From the NCBI RefSeq assembly GCF_002399615.1, contig NZ_DHDZ01000058.1, forward strand, positions 1-41,102: DNA of 41,102 bases, written 5' to 3'. Below the pieces are notes generated by a model. It made no database searches. It was not told the DNA's origin and saw only the letters and a program-made list of their open reading frames with translations. Source of the DNA: Pedobacter sp. UBA4863. Lineage in GTDB: Bacteria; Bacteroidota; Bacteroidia; Sphingobacteriales; Sphingobacteriaceae. This document shows, in pieces, positions 1-10,700 of this stretch. How positions within the stretch are numbered: the first letter of the stretch is position 1; every line of letters begins with the position of its first letter. Both the position numbers and the translations under genes were made by a program.

Positions 1-13
1 TACTTCGTGGTCA

Positions 14-39
14 GGGTCTGTTTAGCTAAATTAAGACCC
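14..39. repeat. Palindrome downstream of mqnD
   Basis: GGGTCT and AGACCC enclose the perfect palindrome TTTAGCTAAA. It lies just past the mqnD stop codon but has no T-run on either strand, so it is not a convincing intrinsic terminator. Part of it recurs near the other end of the window (see findings). Function unknown. Confidence 0.35.
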
Positions 40-49
40 AAAACTCAGG

Positions 50-901
50 TTAGATCACATACAAAGACTGCCCAATTGGCGGAATTATTTTCTTTTTAGC
101 GGCAATATCAAACAGTGTATCAATGGCCTTTCGGCCTTCAGTTCCTAAATCAACAGAATAGTTGTTTACGTACAATTCAATGTGTTTGTACATTACCTCC
201 TCATCCATTGCTTGCGCATGTTGGCGTATAAATTCGAGCCCCGATTTTGGGTTTTCAAAGGCAAACTCTACCGATTTCCTTACTAGCCTGTTTACTTTTT
301 CCTGAATTTCAATGGGTAGTTTACGGTTTACCACAATACCGCCCAACGGAATAGCACAGCCCGAAAACTCTTCCCAATAAGCGCCTAAATCAATCACTTT
401 GTGTAAACCTTTAGCTTCGTAAGTAAACCTGTTCTCGTGAATGATTAAGCCCAAGTCAATCGCGTTATTCAGTAAAGCAGCTTCAATTTCCGAAAAAACC
501 ATTTCTTGCTTATTGGTCAATTGCGGATAGGCTACCCCCAACAAGAAATTGGCCGTAGTATATTTGCCAGGAATTCCAATTTTCAGTTCCCAATCCCCAG
601 TTTTCAATTGGTTTTCAATACGCTCTGCATTTTCTTTCTTGCAAATTAAAAGTGGGCCAACGCCGAAGCCTAAGGCACTACCAGCATTTAACAGTGCATA
701 CTGTGCCGCAACATAGGCAAAGGCATGAAAGCTTAACTTAGTAATATCTAGTTCGCCAGCTAAAGCCTTCTGGTTAAGCGTTTCTACATCATCGTAAAAC
801 ACTTTAAAGCTTAAACCTTCGGTAGCTATTTTACCGTGGATAAGCGCATCGAAAATAAACGTATCATTAGGACAGGGCGAAAAACCAAGAGTTAATTCCA
901 T
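50..901 (-). CDS. mqnD: 1,4-dihydroxy-6-naphthoate synthase (MqnD)
   Basis: Last dedicated ring-forming enzyme of the futalosine route to menaquinone; in the known family it converts cyclic dehypoxanthinyl futalosine to 1,4-dihydroxy-6-naphthoate. The 283-residue product is a cytoplasmic protein of the periplasmic-binding-protein-like fold. It starts with the family signature SPCPNDTFIF (residues 8-17), and the GLIIHENRF segment carries a histidine (H155) at the place of the family's catalytic His. Length is normal. It lies 45 nt downstream of mqnB on the same strand, so the two probably form an operon. The family call is sure; activity is inferred. Confidence 0.95.
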   Translation of the reverse strand: MELTLGFSPCPNDTFIFDALIHGKIATEGLSFKVFYDDVETLNQKALAGELDITKLSFHAFAYVAAQYALLNAGSALGFGVGPLLICKKENAERIENQLKTGDWELKIGIPGKYTTANFLLGVAYPQLTNKQEMVFSEIEAALLNNAIDLGLIIHENRFTYEAKGLHKVIDLGAYWEEFSGCAIPLGGIVVNRKLPIEIQEKVNRLVRKSVEFAFENPKSGLEFIRQHAQAMDEEVMYKHIELYVNNYSVDLGTEGRKAIDTLFDIAAKKKIIPPIGQSLYVI

Positions 902-946
902 GTGGTAAAATTACGAGATAGTTTTTAGTTGAATATCATTTCTGGC

Positions 947-1570
947 TCACAGTTTTTCTATGAAACTGATCAACCACTCATTCAAGTTTTGAACCGCCAA
1001 GCCTATTTGCCAACCTTCCCTATTACGAGGTTCAACATAGTTAGAAATACTGCGAACCTGCAAAGCAGGAATATTTAATTTAGTGCAGGCATAAAATACA
1101 GCAGCACCTTCCATGCTTTCGGTTTGTGGCCGATATAATGCAATAGTTTTTGTGATGCTTTGAGCGTTGCCATGCACTTTGTTCACCGTAATTCCTTTAA
1201 CTTTTTTAAGTGTTGGTGCGGCATTGGCCGAGGATGAAAATTCGTTTTCGCCAAAACCCAGTTGAGGCAAAGTGATGAAATTTTCACCAGCTTCGGCACC
1301 CAGTTCTGCAAAAACATCTTGACTGATGTTCACGAGCGCTCCCAACTCGATTTCTCTATCGAAACTACCAGCGATACCTACGTTGAGCACTAAATTGTAT
1401 TTATTGCTTAGTTTTTGCCCCAGTGCAAATGCCGTTGCCACCATGCCAACACCCGTAATTAGCACATCAAATTTTTCAGTTTCGATAAAGCTTGCACGTC
1501 TAAGGCTAAAATGCGTTAAGGCTTGGGCTATTTCTGCTTCGGTGGCTGCTACAATTAGTAGTTTCATCAT
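947..1570 (-). CDS. mqnB: Futalosine hydrolase (MqnB)
   Basis: Nucleoside-phosphorylase-fold hydrolase that removes hypoxanthine from futalosine in the alternative menaquinone pathway. The 207 residues contain the phosphorylase-type segments NVGIAGSFDREIELG and ESMEGAAVFYAC, the latter holding the conserved substrate-binding ME(G) motif. The gene begins with ATGATG, so translation may start at 1570 or 1567. It is first in a two-gene minus-strand unit with mqnD. Family members such as MTA/SAH nucleosidase look similar; adjacency to mqnD is the main reason for choosing futalosine hydrolase. Confidence 0.9.
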   Translation of the reverse strand: MMKLLIVAATEAEIAQALTHFSLRRASFIETEKFDVLITGVGMVATAFALGQKLSNKYNLVLNVGIAGSFDREIELGALVNISQDVFAELGAEAGENFITLPQLGFGENEFSSSANAAPTLKKVKGITVNKVHGNAQSITKTIALYRPQTESMEGAAVFYACTKLNIPALQVRSISNYVEPRNREGWQIGLAVQNLNEWLISFIEKL

Positions 1571-1778
1571 GCTAATTAACGATTATTTTCTGGTTGTTTT
1601 ATTGTTTGCATGCTTGGTTTTTAAGTTAACGATTGTGCTATGGCCTACACTTCGTAGATTTTGATAATCTTTACCACCCTCCCACTTATCGTAAAAAACA
1701 AACAGCGCTTTTCAGGAAAAGAATAACCAGATGGCAATATCTTCCGGCATCAAACCTCCGTCTATCGACTTTATACTG

Positions 1779-1786
1779 TATATTTG
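1779..1786 (+). promoter_or_regulatory. -7 box TATATTTG for the queD-like gene
   Basis: Exact match to the Bacteroidota -7 consensus TAnnTTTG, 20 nt before the ATG at 1806. Its position favours 1806 over an upstream in-frame ATG at 1731. No clear -33 TTG was found. Confidence 0.5.
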
Positions 1787-1805
1787 CACTTTATTTTTTA
1801 AGCAG

Positions 1806-2216
1806 ATGATTTATATCACACGTAGAGAGAGCTTTAACGCTGCGCATAAACTATCCAGACCCGATTGGTCTGAAGATGAAAATACGGCAGTTTTTGGCAA
1901 ATGTGCCAACCCAAATTGGCACGGACACAACTACCAATTGTACGTAACAGTTAAAGGCGAAGTAAATCCAGAAACCGGTTTTTTGGTAGATTTGAAATGG
2001 TTGAAAAAAGTAATTAACATCCACGTAATTGATAAGGTTGACCACAGAAACTTGAACCTTGATGTGGATTTTATGAAAGGCAAATTGGCATCGACAGAAA
2101 ATTTAGCCATTGCCATATGGGATATTTTACAACCACATGTTAACGAAAGCGGTGCGCAATTGCACTGCATTAAAATATACGAAACTGATAACAACTATGT
2201 CGAATATTTCGGCTAA
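1806..2216 (+). CDS. queD: 6-pyruvoyl/6-carboxy-tetrahydropterin synthase family protein
   Basis: Acts on 7,8-dihydroneopterin triphosphate, the product of FolE encoded just downstream. I chose ATG 1806 (136 residues, MIYITRRESFNAAHKL) because an upstream in-frame ATG at 1731 would add 25 residues unlike the family and would lie before the -7 box. Zinc histidines are in FNAAHKL and HGHNY; FGKCANPNWHGHNY carries the catalytic Cys; VDHRNLN and the C-terminal ETDNN complete the active-site pattern. The spacing and wording of these motifs resemble animal PTPS more than E. coli QueD. It could serve queuosine synthesis or a pterin pathway; the sequence does not settle which. Confidence 0.88.
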   Translation: MIYITRRESFNAAHKLSRPDWSEDENTAVFGKCANPNWHGHNYQLYVTVKGEVNPETGFLVDLKWLKKVINIHVIDKVDHRNLNLDVDFMKGKLASTENLAIAIWDILQPHVNESGAQLHCIKIYETDNNYVEYFG

Positions 2217-2228
2217 CAGCATCTAAAT

Positions 2229-2864
2229 ATGGGACACAATCACGACCACGATGAGGAAGAAATATTTGGCTACCAAAAAGTAGAACGATATGACGAAGAT
2301 AAAATTAATGGCGTAGCCACTCATTACAAAGACATTTTAGCACGCTTGGGCGAAAACCCAGAACGTGAGGGCTTATTAAAAACCCCCGAGCGTGTAGCTA
2401 AAGCACTACAATATTTAACCCACGGCTATGATATTAAGCCCGAGCAGATCTTAAAATCGGCCATGTTTAAAGAAGACTACAGCCAAATGGTAGTGGTAAA
2501 AGACATCGAAGTATTTTCGATGTGCGAGCATCACATGCTGCCTTTCTTCGGCAAAGCGCACATCGCTTACATCCCTAATGGACATATTGTAGGCTTAAGC
2601 AAAATTCCCCGTGTGGTTGATGCCTTTGCCCGCAGGTTACAGGTACAAGAGCGTTTAACCAACGAAATTAGAGATTGTATCCAAAACACGTTAAACCCGG
2701 CGGGAGTTGCCGTGGTAATGGAATGTAAACATTTATGCATGGCAATGCGTGGCGTGCAGAAACAAAATTCGGTAACTACCACATCGGCATTTACTGGTGG
2801 ATTTTTGAACAATGATAAAACCCGTGCAGAGTTTTTAAGGTTAATTACAGCAAGCTTGGATTAA
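2229..2864 (+). CDS. folE: GTP cyclohydrolase I (FolE)
   Basis: Converts GTP to 7,8-dihydroneopterin triphosphate, the entry step to folate and other pterins; a cytoplasmic homo-oligomer in characterised relatives. The 211-residue protein has the zinc and catalytic motif CEHHMLPFFGKAHIAY with C99, H101 and H102, and the second zinc cysteine C171 in KHLCMAMRGV. The N-terminus has a short His/Asp/Glu-rich stretch (GHNHDHDEEE) that may bind metal or be a disordered tail. It begins 12 nt after the queD-like stop, so the two are likely cotranscribed and consecutive in chemistry. The zinc-dependent type I enzyme is clear. Confidence 0.96.
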   Translation: MGHNHDHDEEEIFGYQKVERYDEDKINGVATHYKDILARLGENPEREGLLKTPERVAKALQYLTHGYDIKPEQILKSAMFKEDYSQMVVVKDIEVFSMCEHHMLPFFGKAHIAYIPNGHIVGLSKIPRVVDAFARRLQVQERLTNEIRDCIQNTLNPAGVAVVMECKHLCMAMRGVQKQNSVTTTSAFTGGFLNNDKTRAEFLRLITASLD

Positions 2865-2957
2865 CCCCCAACCACCTAAAGGGAGCTTTAATGCACAAGA
2901 GATAACTAGAATAAATAAATATTAATTTTTAATTTCCCCTTTAGGGGATTAAGGGGT
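2861..2957 (+). repeat. Inverted-repeat element filling the folE-fabD gap
   Basis: Left arm 2861-2885 (TTAACCCCC ... CCTAAAGGGAG) is an imperfect inverted copy of right arm 2934-2957 (TTCCCCTTTAGGGG ... AAGGGGT). An AT-rich spacer of about 50 nt separates them. The left arm contains the folE stop codon and the right arm ends directly at the fabD ATG. A similar element lies at 23691-23788. Confidence 0.65.
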
Positions 2958-3842
2958 ATGAAGGCATATATTTTTCCAGGGCAAGGCGCCCAATTTGTAG
3001 GCATGGGCAAAGACTTGTACGAAAGCAGTCTGTTGGCGAAAGAACTTTTTGAAAAAGCGAATGAAATTATTGGTTTCCGTATTAGCGATATTATGTTTAG
3101 CGGAACTGACGAAGAATTGAAGCAAACCAACGTAACACAGCCTGCAATTTTCTTACACTCGGTTATTTTAGCGAAGGTGTTAGGAGACGATTTTAAACCA
3201 GAAATGGTGGCCGGACACTCCTTAGGAGAGTTTTCTGCCTTGGTTGCCGCTAATGCACTTTCTTTTGAAGATGGCCTAAAATTGGTAATTGCCCGTGCTA
3301 ACGCCATGCAAAAAGCCTGCGAATTACAGCCTTCTACAATGGCAGCCATTTTAGGCTTGGCCGATGAGGTGGTAGAACAAATTTGCGCCGAAATTGAAGA
3401 AGTGGTAGTTCCAGCAAACTACAACTGTCCAGGCCAACTGGTAATTTCTGGCAGTATCGAAGGTATTGATAAAGCTTGTGAGCAATTAACTGCAGCAGGA
3501 GCAAAAAGAGCGCTAAAATTAAACGTTGGCGGGGCTTTCCACTCGCCATTAATGGAACCTGCAAAAGTAGAGTTGCAAGCAGCTATAGAAGCCACAGAAA
3601 TTAAGGCACCTGTTTGCCCAATTTATCAAAATGTAAACGCACAGCCAACTAGCGAGCCTGCAGTAATTAAAGAAAACTTAATTGCGCAATTAACCGGCGC
3701 CGTAAAGTGGACCCAAACCGCAACCAACATGATTGCTGATGGCGGCAATGAATTTGTAGAAGTTGGGCCAGGAAACGTATTGCAGGGCTTAGTAAAAAAA
3801 GTAAGCAGAGAAGTACAAACAAGCAGTGCTAGCTTAGCTTAG
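2958..3842 (+). CDS. fabD: Malonyl-CoA:ACP transacylase (FabD)
   Basis: Transfers malonyl from CoA to acyl carrier protein for fatty-acid elongation. The 294-residue protein has the N-terminal PGQGAQFVGMG motif, the nucleophile motif GHSLGEFSAL with S88, and the second catalytic histidine H195 in GGAFHSPLM. Length is typical for the stand-alone bacterial enzyme. The start ATG follows an AAGGGG run that belongs to the inverted-repeat element upstream and could act as a ribosome-binding site. A strong terminator follows, ending this transcription unit. Confidence 0.95.
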   Translation: MKAYIFPGQGAQFVGMGKDLYESSLLAKELFEKANEIIGFRISDIMFSGTDEELKQTNVTQPAIFLHSVILAKVLGDDFKPEMVAGHSLGEFSALVAANALSFEDGLKLVIARANAMQKACELQPSTMAAILGLADEVVEQICAEIEEVVVPANYNCPGQLVISGSIEGIDKACEQLTAAGAKRALKLNVGGAFHSPLMEPAKVELQAAIEATEIKAPVCPIYQNVNAQPTSEPAVIKENLIAQLTGAVKWTQTATNMIADGGNEFVEVGPGNVLQGLVKKVSREVQTSSASLA

Positions 3843-3871
3843 TAATAGCACTAAGGGATTTCTTTTATACC

Positions 3872-3908
3872 AAAAACCTCGTAGTTTTTTAAAGCCTACG
3901 AGGTTTTT
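3872..3908 (+). terminator. Intrinsic terminator after fabD
   Basis: Perfect 13-bp stem AAAAACCTCGTAG / CTACGAGGTTTTT with an 11-nt loop; the right arm ends in a T-run. Separates fabD from the histidine kinase gene. Confidence 0.85.
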
Positions 3909-3998
3909 GTTTAAACAATTTCTTGGTTTATACCTTGCAAATAAAGATTTTGCTTTCAAGAAAGCCTCATTTCTGTATATTTATACCTTAAAGTTAAC

Positions 3999-6900
3999 TT
4001 GAATTTGAGTACAGGACTAAAAATTAGGCTACTGATGCTGCTATTGGGCATTTGCTGTTTTATTACGGCATTGTCCCTTCGTAACTCGATAACTAAGAAA
4101 GCCCTGTTACAAAACCAAGCCAACGAACTTCAGGAAAACCTGCTGAAAAAAGAAAGCGTAATTTATGATTACCTCGCCAATCCGGCAAAACTAGAAGAAC
4201 TGAAGAAAATTAGCGTTGACGAAAAATTAGCAGAAGATTTTCTTGCCACTTATCGTTCCAATGGCATTAACCTGTTAGTTTATAAAAACCAACAACTAGA
4301 ATACTGGAGCACCTATAAAGTTTTTCCGCCAAACGTAGATCGGCTAAAAGAAGGAACCTCTTTTGTGCTGTTGGCCAACGGCTATTATGAGCTGGTAAAA
4401 AAGACCGTTGCCGACTATGTATTCGTTTTCATGATTACGGTAAAAACACAATTTGCTATTGAAAATCAGTACTTGAAAAATGAAATTTGGCCAGGAATTT
4501 TCGATAACAACACGCTACAAATCGCCTCGTTTGCTGATAAGCAAACCACCGAAATTTTCAACCTAAATAAAGAGTACCTTTTTACAGTTAAACTAAGCAA
4601 TAGTTATTCGGACAACATTTTCACCTCCATACAGCTTTGGCTATGGCTAATTGGCACCTTTTGTGTTAGCCTTTTTGTAAATGCTTGTGGCCTGTGGTTG
4701 CTTCACAAAGGCAAGCCCCTGCTAGGTACTTTGTTGGTGGCAATTTACTTTATCGCACTCCGATTATCAGATTTAAAACTCTTTTGGCTAAACCATCGGT
4801 TTAACTTAAAAATATTTGACCCAACCATTTATGCCGAAAGTGATTTTCTGCCCTCGTTAGGAGACCTATTACTTAACGTATTGGCTTTAACCTGGATTTT
4901 TCTGTTCGTATATATCCATAGAAAAGATTACTTACTACCCAAAAGCATTGCCAATAAAAAGCCTTTAAATTACTTGCTGCTGGTACTGTTCGCTATAATA
5001 CTTGGCGCTGTTGGCTTTTTGGTAGAAGATCTGTTTTTTGGTTTGGTGTACTATTCAAAAATAGAATTCAATATTAGCAATATCATTAATTTAGGGTGGA
5101 TAAGCTCGCTAAGCATATTTATTCTCTGTTTAGTGTGGTTTAACATTTACCTACTTATAAGTACATTATTGGTATTAACCAAGCAATTTGTAATTAGCAA
5201 CAAAGAAAAACTAATAGTGTTCTTGCTTTTGGTATTGGGCTATACCATTTACGAACTAGTTACAGACTACAATGTATTTTACTTGATTTATGCGCTGCTT
5301 ATTTTCATGATTGCCTATGGCGAAGAACAAGACAATAGATTTTCTATTTCTGTGATGGCGGTCATTTTCTTGTGCATGGCTACCATTAGCGCAATTAAAT
5401 ACATTAGGTTTGAAGACGTAAAAGAAAGAAGCATAAGGGTTGGCATTGCCGAAAAACTCATGTACGAAGATGACCCAAAAGTAATGAATGCCGTTGAGCT
5501 TTTGGAGCGTAGTCTAGCTGCCGATTCACAAATTGTAAGCTATTTTAAACAACCCTTGCTCACTCAAACTACCAACTTTCACAACTATATTTCCAAAAAT
5601 TATCTCGATGGCTATCTTTCTCGCTTTGAGTATAAGATGTTCGAGTACAACAGCAAAGACCAATCGCTAAAAAATGCAGAAAGCTTACCCATTAACAAGT
5701 ATAAAAACCTCGTAAAATTTGGTGCCGTAAAAACCCAACAAACCAATTATTTCTATAGAGTTAACGACACTTTCGGCTTCCAAAATTATTTTGGGATTAT
5801 ACCAATTTTTGAAGGCGAAGACCTCTTAGGCACCATAGTAATAGAACTTACCTCGAGACCTTACGACTACAATACTTCTTTTCCAGAACTATTAATAGAT
5901 GGTAAGTTAAAAAGCGATGAAAACCTTAGCAGCTACTCGCTTGCCTTTTATAAGGAAAACCAGCTTTTCAGTCAATCTGGAAAATACATCTACCCAATGG
6001 TAAACACCACTTTTAAGGGCGAAAAAGACAGAATAGCATTTGTAAACGAATACACCCCAGATTATGGTTATAGCCATGCAGTATATAAACCTGCCAACAA
6101 TCGTTTAGTAATTTTAAGTAAAGAAAAAGTAAGCTTCACCTCTCGTTTAGCTACCCTTTCTTTCTTCTTTCTTATTTTTATCATTTTTGGGGCAATTACC
6201 TACCTTATTATTTGGTTAACCATCAATATCAGTGAGAGTCGAGGCGGCATCTTCAACATCAACAGGTATTTAATGATTAACGCCAACAAAATACTGTACA
6301 AAACCCGTATCCAATTCTCTATTATATTTTCTGTTGTGGCTACGCTAATTATTGTTGGCTGGACAACTTTTTTTAACATCAAACACCAATACCTAGAGCA
6401 GCAGAACGACCAAGTAAGGGAAAAGCTAAGAAAGGTTCAGTTGGCTTATGAGAAAGAAATTGCGATGGCTGGCACCATTAGCAACGACACCGAATCTCAG
6501 TTTGCATTTAACCAATTTGCCGACGTAAATGGGGTGTACCTTAACCTTTACGACATTAATGGCACTTTATACCTTACCTCGCTCCCACGCCTTTACGACC
6601 TTGGCATTATAGGCCGTAAAATGGGCCCAACGGCCTATATGCAATTGGCCGTACAACACAAATCTGAATTTGTGAACCCCACAGAAAAAATTGGTGATTT
6701 TGCCTATGCCGCAGCGTATGCGCCAGTAAGAAATACCGACAACCAAACCATTGCCTATATCAGTATTCCCTATTATGCCAACGAAAAAGAATATCAAGAT
6801 AAAATTGGGTTGTTCATTAATACCTTAATCAATATCTATGCACTGGTTTTTGTGCTAATTGGGGTATTGGCTGTGTTTTTAGCCAACCAGATTACCAGCC

Positions 6901-7730
6901 CGCTTACCTTTATCCAAGAAAATATCCGCAAAACAAAATTAGGCCAAACCAACCAACCTTTAGTGTGGCACCGACAAGATGAAATCGGGGTATTTATCAA
7001 AGAATACAATAAAATGATTGCCGAGCTCGAAATTAGTGCCAATAAGCTGGCACGTAGCGAAAGAGAAAGTGCTTGGCGTGAAATGGCAAAACAGGTGGCC
7101 CACGAAATTAAGAACCCTTTAACCCCTTTAAAACTAGGCGTCCAGCTATTAGAAAAGTCGTGGAAGGAGAAAGACCCTAACTTTGAAAAGAAATTTGCAA
7201 CATTTAACAAATCGTTTATTGAGCAAATAGATAGCTTGGCCACCATCGCTTCAGAGTTTTCTAACTTTGCGAAAATGCCCGATACCAAACTAGAAAAAAT
7301 TGCTTTGATACCAATTATTGAGCAAGCTAAAGACGTATTTAATGCAATGGGCCATGTAGAAATCCCTATCTTAAATAAGAGCACTACAGAGATTATGGTA
7401 TGGGGAGATAAAGATCAACTGTTGCGCTCTTTTAACAACTTACTAAAAAATGCCATAGAAGCTACTGATGGCAGAGAGAAAGGCATCATTAAAATAACTA
7501 TAGCCAATAATGATGTACAAGCTTTTGTAGAAGTGGAAGACAATGGAAAGGGAATTGAAACTAGTTTACAAAGCAGTATTTTTAGGGCAAACTTTACCAC
7601 CAAATCATCGGGTACTGGTTTAGGCTTGGCCTTTGTAAAACAAGCTATAGAAAACGCTGGCGGAAATGTAGATTTTTCATCGACAGCCAACAAAGGCACT
7701 ATCTTCTATTTAACTTTCCCATTGGTATAA
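3999..7730 (+). CDS. Large membrane-bound HAMP sensor histidine kinase (NtrY-like core)
   Basis: A 1243-residue inner-membrane sensor kinase. A first transmembrane segment (about 7-25) is followed by an extracytoplasmic stretch, a multi-spanning block (about 210-480), a second extracytoplasmic region, and membrane segments near 715-735, 770-790 and 945-965. Then come HAMP (about 965-1015), the phospho-acceptor box AHEIKNPLTPLKL with H1035, the N-box NLLKNAIEA with N1151, the G1 box DNGKGIE and the G2 box GTGLGL near 1205. All kinase motifs look intact. The start is TTG at 3999, or a second TTG at 4005; the first in-frame ATG is at residue 13. No response regulator gene is adjacent. The stop overlaps the start of the next gene. 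The signal sensed is unknown. Confidence 0.88.
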   Translation: MNLSTGLKIRLLMLLLGICCFITALSLRNSITKKALLQNQANELQENLLKKESVIYDYLANPAKLEELKKISVDEKLAEDFLATYRSNGINLLVYKNQQLEYWSTYKVFPPNVDRLKEGTSFVLLANGYYELVKKTVADYVFVFMITVKTQFAIENQYLKNEIWPGIFDNNTLQIASFADKQTTEIFNLNKEYLFTVKLSNSYSDNIFTSIQLWLWLIGTFCVSLFVNACGLWLLHKGKPLLGTLLVAIYFIALRLSDLKLFWLNHRFNLKIFDPTIYAESDFLPSLGDLLLNVLALTWIFLFVYIHRKDYLLPKSIANKKPLNYLLLVLFAIILGAVGFLVEDLFFGLVYYSKIEFNISNIINLGWISSLSIFILCLVWFNIYLLISTLLVLTKQFVISNKEKLIVFLLLVLGYTIYELVTDYNVFYLIYALLIFMIAYGEEQDNRFSISVMAVIFLCMATISAIKYIRFEDVKERSIRVGIAEKLMYEDDPKVMNAVELLERSLAADSQIVSYFKQPLLTQTTNFHNYISKNYLDGYLSRFEYKMFEYNSKDQSLKNAESLPINKYKNLVKFGAVKTQQTNYFYRVNDTFGFQNYFGIIPIFEGEDLLGTIVIELTSRPYDYNTSFPELLIDGKLKSDENLSSYSLAFYKENQLFSQSGKYIYPMVNTTFKGEKDRIAFVNEYTPDYGYSHAVYKPANNRLVILSKEKVSFTSRLATLSFFFLIFIIFGAITYLIIWLTINISESRGGIFNINRYLMINANKILYKTRIQFSIIFSVVATLIIVGWTTFFNIKHQYLEQQNDQVREKLRKVQLAYEKEIAMAGTISNDTESQFAFNQFADVNGVYLNLYDINGTLYLTSLPRLYDLGIIGRKMGPTAYMQLAVQHKSEFVNPTEKIGDFAYAAAYAPVRNTDNQTIAYISIPYYANEKEYQDKIGLFINTLINIYALVFVLIGVLAVFLANQITSPLTFIQENIRKTKLGQTNQPLVWHRQDEIGVFIKEYNKMIAELEISANKLARSERESAWREMAKQVAHEIKNPLTPLKLGVQLLEKSWKEKDPNFEKKFATFNKSFIEQIDSLATIASEFSNFAKMPDTKLEKIALIPIIEQAKDVFNAMGHVEIPILNKSTTEIMVWGDKDQLLRSFNNLLKNAIEATDGREKGIIKITIANNDVQAFVEVEDNGKGIETSLQSSIFRANFTTKSSGTGLGLAFVKQAIENAGGNVDFSSTANKGTIFYLTFPLV

Positions 7731-10700
7731 TGATGTTTAGGGTTGGCCTCATATCGCTTTTAGTGATTTTGGTAAACACTGGAATAAAAGCACAGCTTAA
7801 CAGCAACCAGCGTGTAAAAAAAATTACCAGCACCAATAGCGTAATTATCTTAGACAGCTTAAGTATTGTACCACAATCTGTAAAACTTTGGTATGCCGCA
7901 AATCTACCAGCCGATACCTCTTTGTACCATATAGACTATGCCAAAGCTACTTTTTTATGGAAGGGGGCCGAAGGTTTAACGCTTACCTTAAACTACAAGG
8001 TTTTTCCTATTCTTTTCTCGAAGAGTTATTTCCATAAAGATGTAAAACTAATAGCAGAATTACCGATAGACAACAGCGGCTTTTATAACTACAAGCCTCA
8101 AACCACAGAAAACACCCTTTTTTCGATGAAAGGGCTAAATAAAAGCGGTAGCATTTCGAGGGGAATTATGTTTGGCAACAATCAAAACCTGTCTGTAAAC
8201 TCTAATATGGTGCTGCAAATGGCCGGTAAGATTGGAAATGACATTGAAATTTTAGCAGCCATATCTGATGACAACCTACCCATACAACCAGATGGGAATA
8301 CACAACAACTGAATGAATTTGACCGTGTGTTTGTGCAAATTAAAAAAGACAGCACCATGCTTACTGCCGGAGATTACGAGCTAAAACGTCCGGATAGCTA
8401 TTTCATGAACTTCTACAAACGTACCCAAGGGGCAATGATCAGTCATGATTTTAAAGCAGAAAATGGCATTAGATACAGCACTACGGTAGCTGCGGCAGTA
8501 GCCAAGGGGCGTTCGGCACGCAATCAAATTGTTGGGCAAGAAGGCAACCAAGGGCCTTACCGTTTAACCGGCAATAATGGCGAAACTTACATTGTAGTTA
8601 TTGCCGGAACCGAGCGAGTTTATATTGACGGTGTTGCTTTGGTACGCGGTCAGGATAACGATTATGTCATCGATTATAACACTGCCGAAATTACATTTAC
8701 CGCCAAGCAGCTCATCAACTTAAATTCGCGTATTTCTGTAGAATTCGAATATTCTGACAAGAACTATTCTCGCTCGTTAACTTATTTAAACCAACGGGTA
8801 GAAGCCGCTAAAATGGCCTTTCGCTTAAACTACTACAACGAAAAAGACAACAGAAACCAACCTTTCTTGCAAACCTTAAACAATGAGCAAAAGCAGTTCA
8901 TGTCAACATTAGGTCGTGACATTTCGCAAGCCTATTACCCCAACGTTACCGAAGTACCTTTTAACGAGAATGAGATTTTGTACGAAAGGCTAATTTCAGC
9001 AGGAGGTATCGAATATTACAAATATGCTATCGATCCTGCTTTGGCCAAGTTTCGGGTAGGTTTTTCTTACCTTGGCGAAGGGCGAGGGAACTATCGTATC
9101 AACAGCCAATCGGCAGCAAACGGTAAGGTTTACGAATTTGTGGAGCCCCTAAACGGCGTTATGCAGGGTAGTTACGAACCCATTACCTTACTCATTACCC
9201 CAAAACAGCGACAATTAATTACTGTAGCTGCAGATTTCAAACCAAAAAAACAAAGCCTTTTCAGTTCAGAATTTGCCATCAGCAATAATAATGTAAACCT
9301 ATTTGCTGATAAAAGTACTGCCAACACCACTGGCTACGGATTGAAATTGGAAGCCTTACATCCCATTTTATTAAATGAAAAAGGCCTCAAGCTAAATACA
9401 ACTGCCAATTACGAATATGTAAGTAGCACTTTTAAGCCAATAGAGCGCTACAGAACGGTAGAGTTTAACCGCGATTTTAACCTAGAAGCGCTTACTACAA
9501 CAGCAACTGAGCATCTATTTTCGGCAGGCTTACAGTTATTTAAAAAAGACACCCAAAACATTGGCTACACCTTAAATACATTTACAAGAACAGCGCAATA
9601 CCAAGGTTATTTACACAAAGTAAATGCTTTATACAAAGCTGGAAAATATAGTTTTAAATACGATGCCAGCTTGCTCAATACTGATGCGACCACAAATGAT
9701 GGCGCTTTCTTTAAGCATTTTTTAGATGCCAATAGAGAAGTGTTTAACCTCGTAGCTGGCTTTGTATTTGAGCAGCAACAAAACATCACTGCCGATAAAC
9801 AAACCAATGCCTTAACTGGAAATAGTTTCTCCTACAACATCTACAAACTGTATTTACAGCGCAAGGCTAACCAAAGCAATCGTTATAAAATTGATTACAG
9901 CTTTAGGCAAGACCAATTGCCCCGAGGAACAGCATTACTAAACAGTTCGCATTCGCAAAACATTAACCTAGGAGTAGATTTAACCAAAAATGCAAACTCC
10001 ACCCTTAGCCTAACAGCAGGCTACCGTAAAACGGGATATGAAAATGAATTTGCCTCGGTAAATAATGATGAAAGTTTGGTAGGCAGGTTAGATTACAACC
10101 TCAACGCAATGAAAGGTTTCATCCGTACTTCCGTTTACTACGAAGTAGGCAACGGACAAGAACCACGACGAGAAATTACTTACTTAGAAGTTTTGCCCGG
10201 ACAGGGAATTTATGCTTGGAACGACTATAATGGCAACGGCGTTAAGGAACTAAACGAATTTGAGGTTTCCCGCTTTCCAGACCAAGCCAAGTACATCCGT
10301 ATTTTTATTGCCGGAACCGAATATGTACGCACTAACTTTACAGGCGTAAATCAGAATATCAGCATAATGCCAAGTGCTATTTTAAAAGGCGGTAAGGGTT
10401 TACAAAAATTTGCAAGCCGATTTACCAACCAACTTTCCTATAAAATAGACCGGAAAATTTTAGCCAGCCATGGTTTCGAGGTCTATAATCCCTTCCATAC
10501 CGGTATAGATGCCGCTAATCTCATCGCTTTAAGTTCTTTTTTGCGCAATACTCTTTTCTTCAATCGTAACAACCCGAAGTTTGGGGTTGATTTTAATTAC
10601 TTGGCTGATGGTGGAAAAAGCTTTTTGAGCAATGGTTTTGATAGCCGTAAACGTAACGAAAGAGGTTTGCGAATTAGAACTTCGCCGGTAAGGAGCACGA

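Noticed and set aside
14..47. Intrinsic terminator of mqnD
   Set aside because: Stem is interrupted and there is no T-run on the minus strand.
1731..1805. N-terminal extension of the queD-like protein
   Set aside because: The 25 extra residues do not match the family and the -7 box TATATTTG lies inside this stretch.
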